This document shows, one piece after another, positions 1 to 12,641 of a stretch of DNA of 62,000 nt. Every line of letters begins with the position of its first letter. Within the stretch, counting starts at the first letter, position 1. The stretch spans positions 6,344,889 through 6,406,888 of the forward strand of contig OZ037772.1 of assembly GCA_964035545.1 (NCBI GenBank). Reading direction: 5' to 3'. The notes below the pieces were generated by a model, which saw only the letters and a program-made list of their open reading frames with translations, was not told the DNA's origin and did no database searches. This DNA comes from Bugula neritina. Taxonomy: Eukaryota > Bryozoa > Gymnolaemata > Cheilostomatida > Bugulidae. The translations under genes and the position numbers were made by a program.

Positions 1-1825
1 TTATAAGAATCTCTTTATTCTGTAACAGAACTGAAGTAACAGTTATGGGAGTGCAAACTTTTATAAATTTTTTTATAAAATATGCTCCTCTTGCATGCAG
101 CTATATGTTATAGTTGGTCAAATTCACATCAGCACTGAATTCAACTGAAAACCTTAACTTATAGTCCCAAGTGAATAGCTGCACTGATTGATTGCTCTCC
201 CCAGCTGTGTGTTTGTCTATTGAACCTGCAGAGTAGTGGTTGTCTTGTGACAAGCTGTTATAACCTGTGATTAGTGTAAAACAGCTTTGGGCTAAAATAT
301 TATACTTGTTCTATAAGCAGCTCCAAGTTGGAAGTTACTGCATGAGTGCAGTAGTTTGGGTTTATTGAGTTTAGAGTCGAGGGTCTAAGCAAAAACTTTG
401 AATCTCCAACTTCAACCTTGAGACCTCAAACTATTTACTCAGTCACCCCCAACACGGAGCTGCTTTAAGAAATTTTTAACATATAAGTTCTTATGTAACA
501 TGGGACTACTGCTGTAAAATAACATTGTGGTCGCCTACAACAGTTGTCTCACATAGAATCTAATTTCAATACCTGTATTGGGAGTTATGTACCCATTTAA
601 TACATTGACAGGGCCTACAACACCGAAGAGAATAATTGTATGTATCATAACGTAGTTTCACTGTCTTATGTAATGAATCATTTCATCATCCATAGTGTTC
701 AGTAACTTAAGTACTTGACTGAAACAAAAGCATGAGGGAAAGAGCAGAATGGCTAAATAGTATTCGGTCAAAAGAATGAACTTCTATATTACCTATAATG
801 ATTTAAAATGTTTTCCACATATATGAAAGCATATTAGACATGTAATAAAATAGCAAACTCAGAGATAGTTTTCAAAGTTGCTGGATTAGATTTAATTATA
901 ATTGCCACAAGAAAGCCATTAGATAGATACTTGTTACTCTAGGTTCATTACTCTAGTTGACAAACCTAAAGGTGAAGCAGCCAATGAAGTTAAATCTAGT
1001 GTTGAGAGAAACTTTAGGCCACACCCACTTTTCAATTCATGCTAACATCAAAGCAGTCATGGTGCTTTTATAAATATTGTGTATTTGAGTATATACTAAC
1101 TGAATTGTTTTACTGGACACAAGTGGTTTGTATTCTTGAGCATAGAATATAGAATCAGGCCTATGTATAATTACACCTACTCTGCAAAAGAATTGTTACA
1201 AAACTACTTAAACATGTTGCTATCATAGTTTAAATATTGAGGTATCTAAGAAAGGTATCATTACTACAGAGAGTTATAATAAATGTGTTTTCTAAAAAGC
1301 CTTTAATATGATTTAAAGTTATATATAAAAACATGAAATTTCCTTTTTAAAGAGTTAAAAATCAAAAGTAATATTGAACATGCATTTACTAATGTCACTA
1401 TATGTCATATTATAATCTTTGGACGGATGAATAATTAATATAGACAAAATGAATTGAAGGATCTATGTATAAAAATATTATTGTTTTTAACAATGACATT
1501 ACTTATGTATAGATTTATATATTAATTAGTATAATATTTCACATTAGTTTGCTTAGATTTTGCCTTCATAATTAGATAGGCCTACTCCTTATTACGTATT
1601 TGGCAGAAAAATTTCTTAAAAGAATTTATACAAATAAAGAAGCAAATAGAAATATTCTAGTTCAGATGTAGTGGCTTTACTTTGCTCTTATTGACAGAAT
1701 TACTTGAATTTGATTGGCTGACATAAAATATAAAAGTCTTAAGAACTTCTCTTGTTCATCACTTCAGTTTGAACTGTAGAACTAGATAGTACGAGGTACC
1801 TTGTTGTGTATTTCTAACCTGAAAC
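1..1825 (+). repeat. 5' flank of FReD gene, outer part of left inverted arm
   Basis: No coding sequence is visible here. The whole stretch reappears in reverse complement at about 47939-49750 with small indels, for example the GTTACAGAA/TTCTGTAAC block near position 20 and near 49730. It is the upstream region of the FReD gene that follows, so it may hold enhancers as well as the core promoter. A more diverged copy of part of it (about 1270-1670) lies at 61615-62000, again reversed. The arm may extend beyond the left edge of the window, which I cannot see. Confidence 0.85.
1712..1736 (+). promoter_or_regulatory. CCAAT/TATA core promoter of left FReD gene
   Basis: GATTGG (an inverted CCAAT box) at 1712-1717 is followed by TATAAAAG at 1729-1736, about 90 bases before the start codon. 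The paralogous promoter on the minus strand keeps TATAAAAG (48034-48041), while its CCAAT-like motif has changed. Spacing to the ATG leaves room for a short 5' UTR. The call rests on motif match plus conservation; no start site is known. Confidence 0.6.
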
Positions 1826-3993
1826 ATGCGGATGTATTTCCTCTTTACACTTTTGTTGGCAGTCCCTCTGAATGCAGTAAGTATACAAGAACTTCTACTA
1901 CAAGAACAATAATGTATACAATAATGAGTGAACTATTATATTGTTGTGTTATATGAGTCATCATATTGAACTTAAAAACTATGTGTGTTATAATATATAT
2001 AATATAATATATAATGTATTTAATAAACAAGATAGTTTTTATTTGAATAATTCAGCAAAGTAATAAAGATTTTACTTAAAAGTAGAATTCTTTATAAAGA
2101 TTTGCTAAAATGTTTTACTGACTTTTAGAGCATACGTAATTTTTTTAAAAGGGTTTCAAAAAAAAAAATTGTTTGATTATCACTCCGGAGTTTTTCAATT
2201 TATAGTAATCCTCTCCAAAAAATTACCAACATACTAATTTTCTATTATGCAACATTTAATTGCTATAAATAGTCTTAGACAGACAGCATTGCTATTGGCT
2301 TTGTATGCTCCAGCTATTATATTCTCACTTCTTTGCATCCTGGACATATTGAACATCGACAAAGTGCTAATTGTACTAAATTTACAGAGCTAATATCATA
2401 TTCAAATAAAATAATATCTAACCAGTGTTCCTATAACTACTAGATGCAATACTGTGGGACATTGTGTTTGTAGCACCGTGATGTGGAGGAATATTGTTTG
2501 GAAAGAATAAAGACAAAACCATCTGACAAACCCAGAACATGTTTAGACCTACTGTGTCTTGGATATGGTGGTGCTAGCGGTGTATACAAGATCTACCCAA
2601 CAGGGCAGGAACAGTACTCGTTTGATGTCTTCTGTGACCAGAAAATTGATGAAGGTGGATGGACTGTTAGTATATCAATATTCTATTGTTGTTATATTAT
2701 ATAGCTGTTGTTTAAAAATATGTTTGTTTTGATTTTCAGAATTTATAGCATTCACTCATCCCTATTACCATTTTCTGATATATATATATATATATTTATA
2801 TCATACGTTGGATTATCTTTTAACCAGGAAAATATTAAAAGCAAACTTGCATAGCAAATATCAAACCTGAGACTGCATAATAGAGATACAGTTCTGCTAA
2901 CTAATAAAATTAATTTTCCTTTTCACTAAATGTTAGGTGTTTCAAAGAAGAATGGATGGTTCAGTTGATTTCTACAGAAACTGGTACAGTTACAAACTGG
3001 GTTTTGGTGATTTGAATGGAGAGTTCTGGCTTGGAAATGACAAGTTGGTAGCTGCTCTGCAAGCTAATCCTAAAAATGAGTTGAGATTTGACCTTGAAAG
3101 TACAACCAATGAACAAGCATATGCTAAATACAGCAGCTTCAATGTTGGTGATGAGTCAACTGGATATACACTTTCAGTTTCTGGCTATACCGGGACAGCA
3201 GGTATAAGTTTCTAATAGAACGGAAATATCTGATTACAGCAATTGAATCAATTGCCCAATATAGGCTTACATTTCCAATTTTTGTTCACAATTTTTATAG
3301 CAATAATGCTCCATGTAATGGCTTAAAAATTACCTTTACCAAACTGCTGGTAACGCTTTTAGAGAATTTTGGTTCAAATATGTTTTGTTGTAATAAAAAG
3401 CTTAAAAATTATATAGTTGCAGTGCAAGGCGTTTGCTTAAACGCAACTATATAACGCTTTACTGCAAAGACAAATGACAATCAAGACAATGTTTGGTCAT
3501 TAAAATATTTTGGTTAAATTGATGCATTATATTGATTGAGAAGTGATAGTTATCCAAGTAGAGTACTTAGTTTATTTTAGGAAATTTTACTCTGAAAAGC
3601 TACATTAAAAGCTAGGCCAACTGTAATTGGTTGTCACAAAATATTAAAATATGGATTTTACATGAGTAGTGCCAATAATTTTATTCACTTTATAAAAATA
3701 GCTCATTATAATTAAAAAAGTGAAGTATTAATTCTTTAGGTGACGCCCTTTCATATCATGGCAATGGACGAAAGTTTTCAACACGTGATAGAGACAATGA
3801 TATTTACCCTCATTCCTGTGCAACCATATTTAATGGTGCTTGGTGGTATGGCGGGTGTCATGATTCCAATTTGAATGGCAAGTACTTGAATGGAAGTCAT
3901 ACTTCTTTTGCTAATGGTGTTAATTGGAGATATTGGAAAGGTTATTATTATTCTCTAAAAACCACAGAGATGAAATTCCGTGGATATTTGTAA
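1826..3993 (+). CDS. Secreted fibrinogen-related domain (ficolin-like) lectin, 4 exons
   Basis: Exons 1826-1876, 2474-2665, 2937-3201 and 3740-3993 join in frame through GT-AG introns to give 253 residues. Exon 1 is exactly a signal peptide (17 residues, [17 protein letters not shown]). Residues 36-253 form a complete fibrinogen C-terminal domain: Cys40, Cys45 and Cys71, [13 protein letters not shown] at the exon 2/3 junction, FWLGND, the calcium-binding DRDND (186-190), Cys196 and Cys209, and a ficolin-like end with FANGVNW and KGYYYSLK. There is no collagen or coiled-coil stalk, so it is a short lectin-only form. FReD proteins of this type bind acetylated sugars in tachylectin and ficolins; the ligand here is unknown. 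TATA/CCAAT lie upstream and AATAAA at 4058-4063. The start is fixed by the signal peptide and the conserved promoter distance. Gene model by eye, no transcript. Confidence 0.9.
3409..3454 (+). other. Conserved hairpin in FReD intron 3
   Basis: A perfect 12-base inverted repeat (TTATATAGTTGC ... GCAACTATATAA) with a 22-base loop sits in intron 3. The same stem occurs in intron 3 of the other FReD copy at 24075-24122. It may be a relic of a very small foldback element or an RNA structure; the sequence does not decide. Confidence 0.6.
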
Positions 3994-4057
3994 ACCTTTA
4001 TGTTTACACAATTGCAAAGTGTGAATCTTTAAGTTTACTATTCTATTCATCTATATA

Positions 4058-4063
4058 AATAAA
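4058..4063 (+). terminator. Polyadenylation signal of left FReD gene
   Basis: AATAAA lies 65 bases after the TAA stop. An equivalent signal follows the minus-strand copy at 23452-23457. Confidence 0.6.
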
Positions 4064-4732
4064 TGAAAAAAAATTTTGTAAGAGCCAAACAGCAAAATTA
4101 TTTGTTTTTTAATTTTGAATTAGATTTTGTAAAACTATTTGCGAAGCCAGAAATGAGTGTGATCAACTATGTAATTTACAAATATTTCAATTCAAAACAC
4201 CCTCTTGTAAGCATAAACATTACAACTATGTGTATACCAAACGCATTGTAGGCAGTTTATATCAATAATTTAGCTTGATTGAAAGATTTCGTATAAACTG
4301 CATTGTAGATTTAACGATAAAAATTAATTTTTAGGTCTTGCAAATCTATCCCTATACACATATGTATACTTCTTTGTCATGTTTTGCAAAATTTCAACAA
4401 CTTTAGGAGACATTGTAGAACAAAAACTATAAAATGTTTGAGTGTTCATGCATGTATACAGAAAGAATATATATTATACAAAATATATATCAAACATATA
4501 TATATGATGAAAAAAACAAAAACAAAACCATATTTATATATAGACCACAGCGCATCAAACATACACTAGTTATTCTAAATGACTATATACTACACAGAAC
4601 ATCTATAATAATCTGTAAATCACAGCAACATTGAATATAGAATACAGCCTACTCAAATATATACTAGAGCTAATGTAAATAAAAACTCCACAAATGTGAC
4701 TCACTCGTTGACATCCTGACAGTCACATTGGA
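4064..4732. other. Intergenic, 3' flank of FReD
   Basis: AT-rich, without a gene. It matches 22793-23450 in reverse complement, and a diverged third copy of part of it lies at 60950-61505. These matches define it as FReD 3' flank rather than random spacer. Confidence 0.7.
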
Positions 4733-7290
4733 CACTTGAATCCAGTGTGGCCGGCTCATATTTGAAGAGATCTTAGATTATGCAGTTGTAACAGCTTGCT
4801 GCCTTTCTAGTTTTTATACTGTAGGTCAACATCATTTTTATTATTTCCGTATAATGACAATGCAAATGTGTGGTAAAATATTTCATCAATTTATTATGTT
4901 AGTAAACCAACATTTGTTGTTTTGTTTGCTTGCAAAGAAATTATAGTTTTTGGAAAAGTCAAATATCATAATTACGTTTGCTTTACATTTTCTGACAAGG
5001 TTTAGAAAAGAATTCTACAATCGCAGACATGAAGGTAGTTTGTTATGAAAGTTACAAATGTCTCATTGTAAAATTACAAACAGAAGCAGTATCACTTGTA
5101 TGGGAAGAGCTGAATGCAACTCGGATAAAATTAGACTGCAGCATAGCCTAATCTTTTAAACTACATTCTATCCACAAGTTGATCTAAATGACACACTCCT
5201 TTGCGTACTGATGGCCATTTTAGACACTTGAATACAAAATTGGATGCAATTCATTTTTGTTTGAAGAGATCATAAAGCATTTGTGACACATTTCAGTCAT
5301 TCTAGTTTTTAATTTGTAAGTTACCATATTATGCATGGTATTTAAATGTACTAGCAATGCAGATGCCTTCTATAATTCGAATTTAATGCAAGTCTAATAG
5401 AATAAATGCTATGCAGATTTAAGTTTTAGATTTGCGTTAGCATGTGTTTGAAAATATCTTTATAAATATCAGTTTTACTAAAGTTTTCTTAAAATTTCAA
5501 TTTTAAAGCTCCTTTTGTCATATTTTTCTTATCATGACAATAAAAGAAGATTAACTCTGAACTCAATAAGGTAGAAGATCTATTTTTATTAGCATTTAAA
5601 AACCTAAACATACCAAAGCGTGAACATCATAAGATATAGGCTGAAGAAAATAAAAAAGGTAATTATATAATATGTAGATACAAATAAAATAATACAATAG
5701 GGGCACTGTGCTAATATATAGCATACGTATAATTAGGAATTTCCTTGTTGGCTAAAAGTCAATCTTCACTAACATGATAAGATTCTTGAAATTTCTCCTG
5801 AACTCACATTTTCAAAAGCATTGATGGATCACAAATTGCTTTGCACTGAAGATAAACTTGCTATCTATTATGGTTATATAATTTTGTATAATCTATCTCT
5901 ACATCAGACCCAATCACTGTTGACCTTCTTAATTTGCATTTCACTTATATAACAACCGCCTTGAAATCAAAATGCATCAGCTTTTTGAAGTTTTCCTTTT
6001 AATATAATTCTATGAAAGCAAATGAAAGAAGATTAAATCTGCACTCAACAAAATAAACGACATAATTTTATAAGCATTTTAAAGAACTAACTACCAAAGC
6101 ATGAACTTGAAAAAAACCGATTAAACAAAGATCAAATAGATAATATATAGACACAATTGAATTTACGTCATAAGATGATAGCACTATGCTGGGAACATAC
6201 ATGCATTCAGGAAGTTCCGTGTTGACTAAAAATCAATATTCACTAATTTAAGTAATATACTATATAATCAGCTGCTTGAATTTTGCATTGCGCCCCAATT
6301 TTTAAATGCATGTTTTGACCACAACTAAGTTTTACATTTTGTTTATATGCTTGTTATATTGATTGCGCATTTTTGAAAGCATCTGCAAACTTGCTATATA
6401 GAGACCGTCATTGAAAACCTATTTTCTTGGCAGGACCACAAAGGTGAAAGATAACCAAAGGAGACCAATCGGCCGATTTAAGAATAACAATCAATATCGC
6501 TTGTAGGTATCAGTATAGTTATGTTATAATTATATCAACTGCTTTTCTAAATTATTGTCTTTATGCTGTCAACTTGACTAATCCGATGCATTTTCAAAGG
6601 GCATCATGCAAGTAGTGATAAGGAAAGTTATATTTAATATTAGTAAATGAGCTTCTGCTTCAATTTGACTTTAGCAAGTTGCAGTAAAACAATAAAGGGA
6701 GTACTCGGACGAGTGAGATTAACTGAAACTCGGTACTTTTTTCAGTCAAGGTAAAAATGCGATTTGAATGTTTTAATTTTAAACCAAAGCAGAGCAGACT
6801 CTTGACTTGGCAGTTTGATTATTGACATTTTACTCAAATAAAACCAGCCTATATTGTACAATATTGGAAAGTACTCTTTATGCAAAATAATAAATACAAT
6901 TACAAACTATATTTGCTTTATACTGGTATGTGTAGTCAGCAGCTGTGGTCTCAAGGCTAGTGTGTTTGCTTAGCAAAGATGTAGTCATGGGTTTGAACCT
7001 TTGGTCATTGGTGACGTTAGAAAGAGCATTCAGTCATAATTTTTCCTGCAAGCATGTGCCTCATCTGAACAAGTCCTTAGCCTGATCTATTAAAAACCTT
7101 TTTTATTAAGGTCTCTCACAGGGATGGTGAATATAAACTTGCGTGCGTTTTTTTATAATGGTATCTATAGTGGTGTGTGGCAAGATGGTACTGATTTGTA
7201 ATGTATTACATTGTAGATTTATTTTGTACAACTACTGAGAATATAAAATAACATTGTAAAATCTAGCAACTAACCAACTCCTAACTAACT
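4733..7290 (+). repeat. 2.6 kb non-coding repeat unit A (left arm)
   Basis: First of two head-to-tail units that both begin CACTTGAAT and continue with the same landmarks in order: a CCAGTGTGGCC block, a GACAATGCAAATG block, two long AT-rich blocks beginning with near-identical AAGAAGATTAA, the GGACCAC..GGTGAAAG motif (near 6433), and a tRNA-like SINE at the end. No open reading frame worth naming. Its inverted counterpart is 20197-22793. It could be a non-autonomous mobile element or just amplified spacer. Confidence 0.8.
6935..7180 (+). mobile_element. tRNA-derived SINE-like element, copy 1
   Basis: The segment starts with a tRNA-like A-box region (AGCTGTGGTCTCAAGGCTAG) and a good B box (GGTTTGAACCT, 6990-7000), followed by a body ending in CTCACAGGGATGGTGA and ATAAACTTG. 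Five related segments occur in the window (9485-9880, 12930-13115 minus, 13855-14085, 17620-18010 minus, 20325-20560 minus). The pol III box arrangement plus dispersed copies is what a tRNA-derived SINE shows. Confidence 0.75.
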
Positions 7291-10000
7291 CACTTGAATA
7301 CCGAGTCCAGTGTGGCCTGCTCATATTTTAAGAGATATTGGATCATGCAGTTGTAACAGATCACTGCCTTTCTAGTTTTTAAACTGTAGGTCAACATCAT
7401 GCTTGTTGTTTCCGTATAATGACAATGCAAATGCATCGTAAAATATTTCATCAAGTAATTTATTATGTTAGTAAACCAACATTCGTTGTTTTGTTTGCTT
7501 GCAAACAAATTACAGTTTTTTGTACAAGTCAAATATCAAAGTTATGTTTGCTTTACATTTTCGACAAGGTTTTGGAAATAATTCTACGACCACAGACATG
7601 AAAGTAGTTCGTTATGAAAGTTACAAATGTCTAATTGAAAAATTACAAACACAAGCAGTATCACTTGTATGGGAAAAAGGTGAATGCAACTCGGATACAG
7701 TTAGACTGCAGCATAGCCTAATATTTTGAACTACATCCTATCCACAAGCTATCTAAGTGACACATCCTTTTGCGTACTGATGGCCACTTTAGACACTTGA
7801 ATACAAAATTGGATGCAATTCATTTCTGTTTGAAGAGATCATAGAGTATTTGTACAAACACTTTGGTCATTCTAGTTTTTAATTTGTAGGTCACCATTAT
7901 GCTTGGTAGAATTTAAGTGTACTAGCAATGCAGATACATGTTATAATTTGAATTTTAGGTCGAAAAAATAAATGCTATGCAGATTTCAGTTTTAGACTTG
8001 CGTTGGCATGTGTTTGAAAATTTCTTTATAAATATCAGTTTTACTAAAGTTATTATCTTAGAATTTTAATTTTAAAGCTCTTTTTGTCATATTTTTCTTA
8101 TCATGACAATAAAAGAAGATTAACTCTGAACTCAATAAGGTGGAAGATGTGTTTTTATTAGCATTTAAAAACCTAAATATACCAAATCGTGAACATCATA
8201 AGATATAGGCTGAAAAAAAAATCACAAAAGGTAATTATTTAATATGTAGATACAAATGAATTGATACAAAAGAGGCACTGTGCTAATATAGCATACTATA
8301 TAGTTAGAAAGTTCCTTGTTGGCTGAAAGTCAATCTTCACTAACATAATTAGCTTCTTGAAATTTCTATTGAACTCACATTAATTCAAAAGCATTTATAG
8401 ATCACAAATTTGCTTTGCACTAAGGATATATTTGCTATCTATTATGGTTATATAATTCTGTATAATCAATCTCTACATCAGACCCAATCACTGTTGACTT
8501 TCTTAATTTGCATTTCACTTATATAGCAATCGACTGGAAATCAAAATGCTGAAGTTTTCCTTGTAATCTATTTCTATGCATGCAAATGAAAGAAGATTAA
8601 GTTTGCACTCAATAAAAAACGACATGATTTTATAAGCATTTGAAAGAACTAAGTACCAACCCATAAACTTGAAAAAAATTGATTAAACAAAGATCAAATA
8701 GATAATATATAGACACAATTGAATTTGCGTCATAAAATGATAGCACTATGCTGTGAACATACAAACATTCAGGAAGTTCCGTGTTGACTAAAAATCAATA
8801 TTCACTAATTTAAGTAATATACCATATAATCAGCTGCCTAAATTTGGTGTTGAGCCCCTACTTTCAAATGCACGTTTAGACCGCAAATACATTAAGAATT
8901 TTGTTTATATGCTTTTGGTTTTGATTGCGCAGTTTTAAAAGCATCTGCAAACTTAGACATTTTCATTGAAAACATATTCACTTTGCAGGACCACGGCGGT
9001 GAAAGGTCACCGAATGTGCATGAACAATCAACCAATTTTAGAATAACAATTATTGGGAAGGATTATTTCTTGTAGATATCGGTATTTATGTTATAATTAT
9101 ATTGGCTGCTTTTCCCAATTATTGCTTTTAGGCTGTCAACTTACCTAACTAATTCGTTACATTTTTAAAGGACATCAAGTAGCGATTAGGAAGTGAGTTT
9201 CTACCTTAATATAATTTTAAAAATTTGTAGAACATTCTATAGTGATATAAAGGTATTTGGACAAGTGAGATTAATTGAAACTCGGGACTTTTTTCAGATG
9301 AGGTATAAATGCGACTTCAATATTTTAATTTTCTAAATCAAAGCAGAGCAAACTCTTGACTTGGCAGTTTGATAATTGACATTTCACTCAAATAAAACAA
9401 GACTACATTGTACAATCTTGTAAAGTACTTTTATACAGGATATATAATAGATACAATAACCAACTATGCTTGTGTTATAATGGTATGTGTAGAACGCAGC
9501 TGTGGTCTAGTGGCTACTGGCTAGTGCGTTTATTTAGTGAACACGAAGTCATGGGTTCAAAAAATTGGTCATGGGTGATGTTAAGAGGAGCATCCAGTCA
9601 AAATTGCTCCTGAATGCATGTGCCTTATTTGAATAAAGGCCTCGTCGATTGTGATTTTTTGTCCATCGTCATCATTGTGTACACCCAACGATTATGAATT
9701 TGTTTGAATTCCCTCAAATAAATTTTGGTGTCAAATAGGAGATTTCGTGTTATTCTCACTATCGTGAGGCCAGGCCTTAACTGTCCTTAGCCTGATGCAC
9801 CAAAAACTTTCTTATCAGGGTTTCTCACAGGGATGGTGACTATAAACTTGTTTGAGTTTCTCATAATGCAGTCTCTGTAATGGTGTGTGACAAAATGGTA
9901 CTGACTTGTAATACTTTGCATTGTGGATTTATTTGGTGCAATTACCTACTGAGAATATAAAATGATAACACTGTGGAATCTAGACACTAACTAACTTTTT
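7291..10000 (+). repeat. 2.6-2.7 kb non-coding repeat unit B (left arm)
   Basis: Tandem repeat of unit A with the same landmarks and some indels. It ends with a SINE that carries about 140 extra bases. Its inverted counterpart is 17512-20196. The junction between A and B (CTAACTAACT-CACTTGAATA) is repeated in reverse at the right-arm junction, so the tandem duplication came before the inverted duplication. Confidence 0.8.
9485..9880 (+). mobile_element. tRNA-derived SINE-like element, copy 2, with internal insertion
   Basis: Same SINE as copy 1: A-box region GTGGTCTAGTGGCTACTGGC, weakened B box (GGGTTCAAAAA), and tail CTCACAGGGATGGTGACTATAA. Between about 9640 and 9783 it holds an extra block bounded by GGCCTCGTCG and GAGGCCAGGCC, absent from copies 1 and 4 but present in the right-arm partner at 17620-18010. 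That marks either a longer subfamily or a nested insertion. Confidence 0.7.
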
Positions 10001-10915
10001 AGTTTAATAACTACACAGGCATTATATATAAATTCTGACTTTAACAATAATAAGGAAATGCATGCTGCACATAGAAATCATTGATCTACTAACTATAGAG
10101 CTATAGTAAGATCTGAACTCTATTTGCCAATATAACAATTTGCAACAAGTCTATGCATTTAGCTGTGGAAGTATATAAGGAGTATACCTATATAATTATA
10201 CTATATATATTAGTTGAGTTATATTTTCAAGTCAATCATAAATTAACGCTTTCTAATTTTAAAATTTGCCCACAGGACTAAATCTAACATGTATTGCTAT
10301 ATAATATTCGGCACACATGGTAATTGTAATAAACAAGGAATGCTGTAGCAAAAGAGATAAAAAACATTCCGACAGTTGATTTTATTCAGTTTTATTACAA
10401 GCAAACAAAACATTTTTATTGAATGAGTGAACCAGATGATTCAATGTACTGATGTATACATCCACACAAACAGGTTCTATTTATATCCCACAGATTGCGG
10501 TTTCCTAGGAGAAGATAACTCTTGAGACTAGTAATTATGCCGATGCTCTCTTTTCAATTATTATTCAAGTTAGACAGTGCTGTCATGTAACAACTCATAA
10601 ATCATATAACATGATATATATATATAAAATATCTCCCAGCACATAGAGTTGGCTATAAACTAGTCTATTAGAGTTGAGTCCAGTTGATTATCATAAACTA
10701 TTATAAGCAGTTGTTCAGCTAGATGCATTGGCATTGCTTTACAGAAAACATATTTATAATTATTATGTTTGTACAGTATATACTAAAATATTTAATATAG
10801 CAAATATAAATACAAAAAGTCACATATTTTAGTGCAATGTATTGTTATTGATTTGTTTTTTTAAATAGATTATGCATGCAGTTTAAAGATAGCAATAGCA
10901 TTGATGATGTTTCAG
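10001..10915. other. Intergenic/intronic, upstream of PAN exons
   Basis: AT-rich and without a recognisable exon. It matches 15933-17511 in reverse complement, where the counterpart is longer because of two (TA)n arrays and extra sequence. I looked here for a first exon like that of the intact paralog (56869-57025) and did not find one. Confidence 0.6.
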
Positions 10916-12501
10916 TTCGCTCTCGTCTTGAATGTATGACTCACTGCGATGATCTCCACAACAAGTGTCTGTCTGGCGTCTTTGAGTCAGCAAACAGAAT
11001 TTGTAGACTATTCAATGAACCTTTAGTAAAGCTGATAGAAGGAGACTGAGAAGAGATGGTTTACTTTATGAAGATATCTGCGATGACTAGTAAATATATA
11101 ACTATCTGTAAATAAAACTCAAACATCACTTATGATACAAATATATAACTCCAACATAAATCTAATGTACAAGCAAATTTTTTTTTATATGATTCTAATA
11201 AAAAAGCTTTATAACTGGTAGAATATCAGTGTTTAATAAAAAAATATTGGCAATTAAACTGAAAAATAAATGGGTGGGGCAATAGTTTAGTGCTCCTGCT
11301 AATATTACCAATTATTTGTTTTAGGAGAGAAAGTTTTACCAAATGAAACATTTTCTGATTTGACAACATATTACCAACAGAGAATCACTTCTAGTCATGA
11401 GTTTTGTCTGTCTCTCTGTTTCTGTAACAAGTCATGTGTTGCTGTGTCATATGACAAGAATACATCAACCTGCTTCCTGTCTGATAAACCAGAAGCGATA
11501 ATTAACACAGAGCAGACTAGTAGACTGTGTTCTGTTAACAATATCTACTCAGAAGAGTTGATTGTCTATGGCCTTTCTACCAATCTTACCAAGGGTAAGG
11601 GCGATTATCTGTAAATATTTTTACAATATACGAACTCTATAATCAATTGACGGCCAAAAGTTAATTATGTTTGGCAATGAATTAAATAAAACTGGCTGGA
11701 TATCTTCCAAATTTTTTAGGCCGGAAAACCTTCTTTTAAAATTTTTCTATGATCAAACTAATTGTCCAAAATATTGCAGTCTGACTATAATTTATACATC
11801 ATCTGCATAAATTCTAGATGCAGTAGTGAGCATGAGCAGTGTGTTGGGATATCCAAGTTTCGCAGGGTTCAAGGCAGTTGATGGAATTTACCTCCCTTCA
11901 GATTCTGGGTTGGAAGAGCTTGCAAGTTTGGCACAGAGCCAAAAAGAGCTGTCTCCATAGATACAAGTGGATCTGACCACCAACCACTATGTTGAAGGTG
12001 TCAAGATATGGAACAGATCAGAGAACCCAAATCACAGTGAGTCAATAAAAGCATTTTCTCAGGTGTGTTTGCTGTTCTAGGATTTGTCTATATCTTACTG
12101 TGAAAACGCATTTCATGCAGACAATTTGATTTGCAGTTTAAATATGACATTGCTATGAAGATTGTCAATTTCTTATTTTCAAATAATTTCATATTCCTTT
12201 TTATTAGCTTATCTCTACTTTTTCATTGATATCTGTTTATATCATAGCCCCCAGCACCAGACTAGCTAATGTGAGAATAACAGTTGGTGAAACTGACACT
12301 AACTTTGATGATCCAGTAGAAAATGAGATATGTGACTACCTTCCTGGACAACCACCTGCAGATATATTTCTGGTTACATGTCGTACTAGAATGTATGGTA
12401 GATACGTGAGAGTAACAGCTGTTGAAGTGAATGACTATTTTAATATTTATGAGCTTGAAATCCATGGGTTAGAAATTGTTGAACAGCCTGCTAACAACTA
12501 G
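10916..12501 (+). pseudogene. PAN-PAN-F5/8C lectin gene, left copy, two in-frame stops
   Basis: Four exons align one-to-one with exons 2-5 of the intact paralog at 51040-57025: 10916-11089 (PAN 1), 11325-11594 (PAN 2), 11818-12036 and 12248-12501 (two halves of an F5/8 type C domain). Every intron has GT-AG ends and phase 1. Two stops interrupt the frame: TGA at 11047-11049 in PAN 1, where both paralogs have TTA (Leu), and TAG at 11958-11960 in F5/8C, where the paralog has TGG (Trp). No signal-peptide exon was found upstream. PAN 2 and the last F5/8C exon remain open, so decay looks recent. Unless both exons are skipped, no full protein can be made. Confidence 0.85.
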
Positions 12502-12609
12502 TGTGATGCAATCTTACTTGCCAAAAACCTGGCCTACTACCATATGTCTGCATGTGTGTGTGTCTTCATGTTTGTGTCGGTGTTTGTGTGCGTGTTTGTC
12601 TGCGTGTTG

Positions 12610-12641
<32 letters not shown>

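Noticed and set aside
6935-7010. Functional tRNA gene
   Set aside because: A and B boxes are present but the cloverleaf stems do not close and the unit continues into the SINE body.
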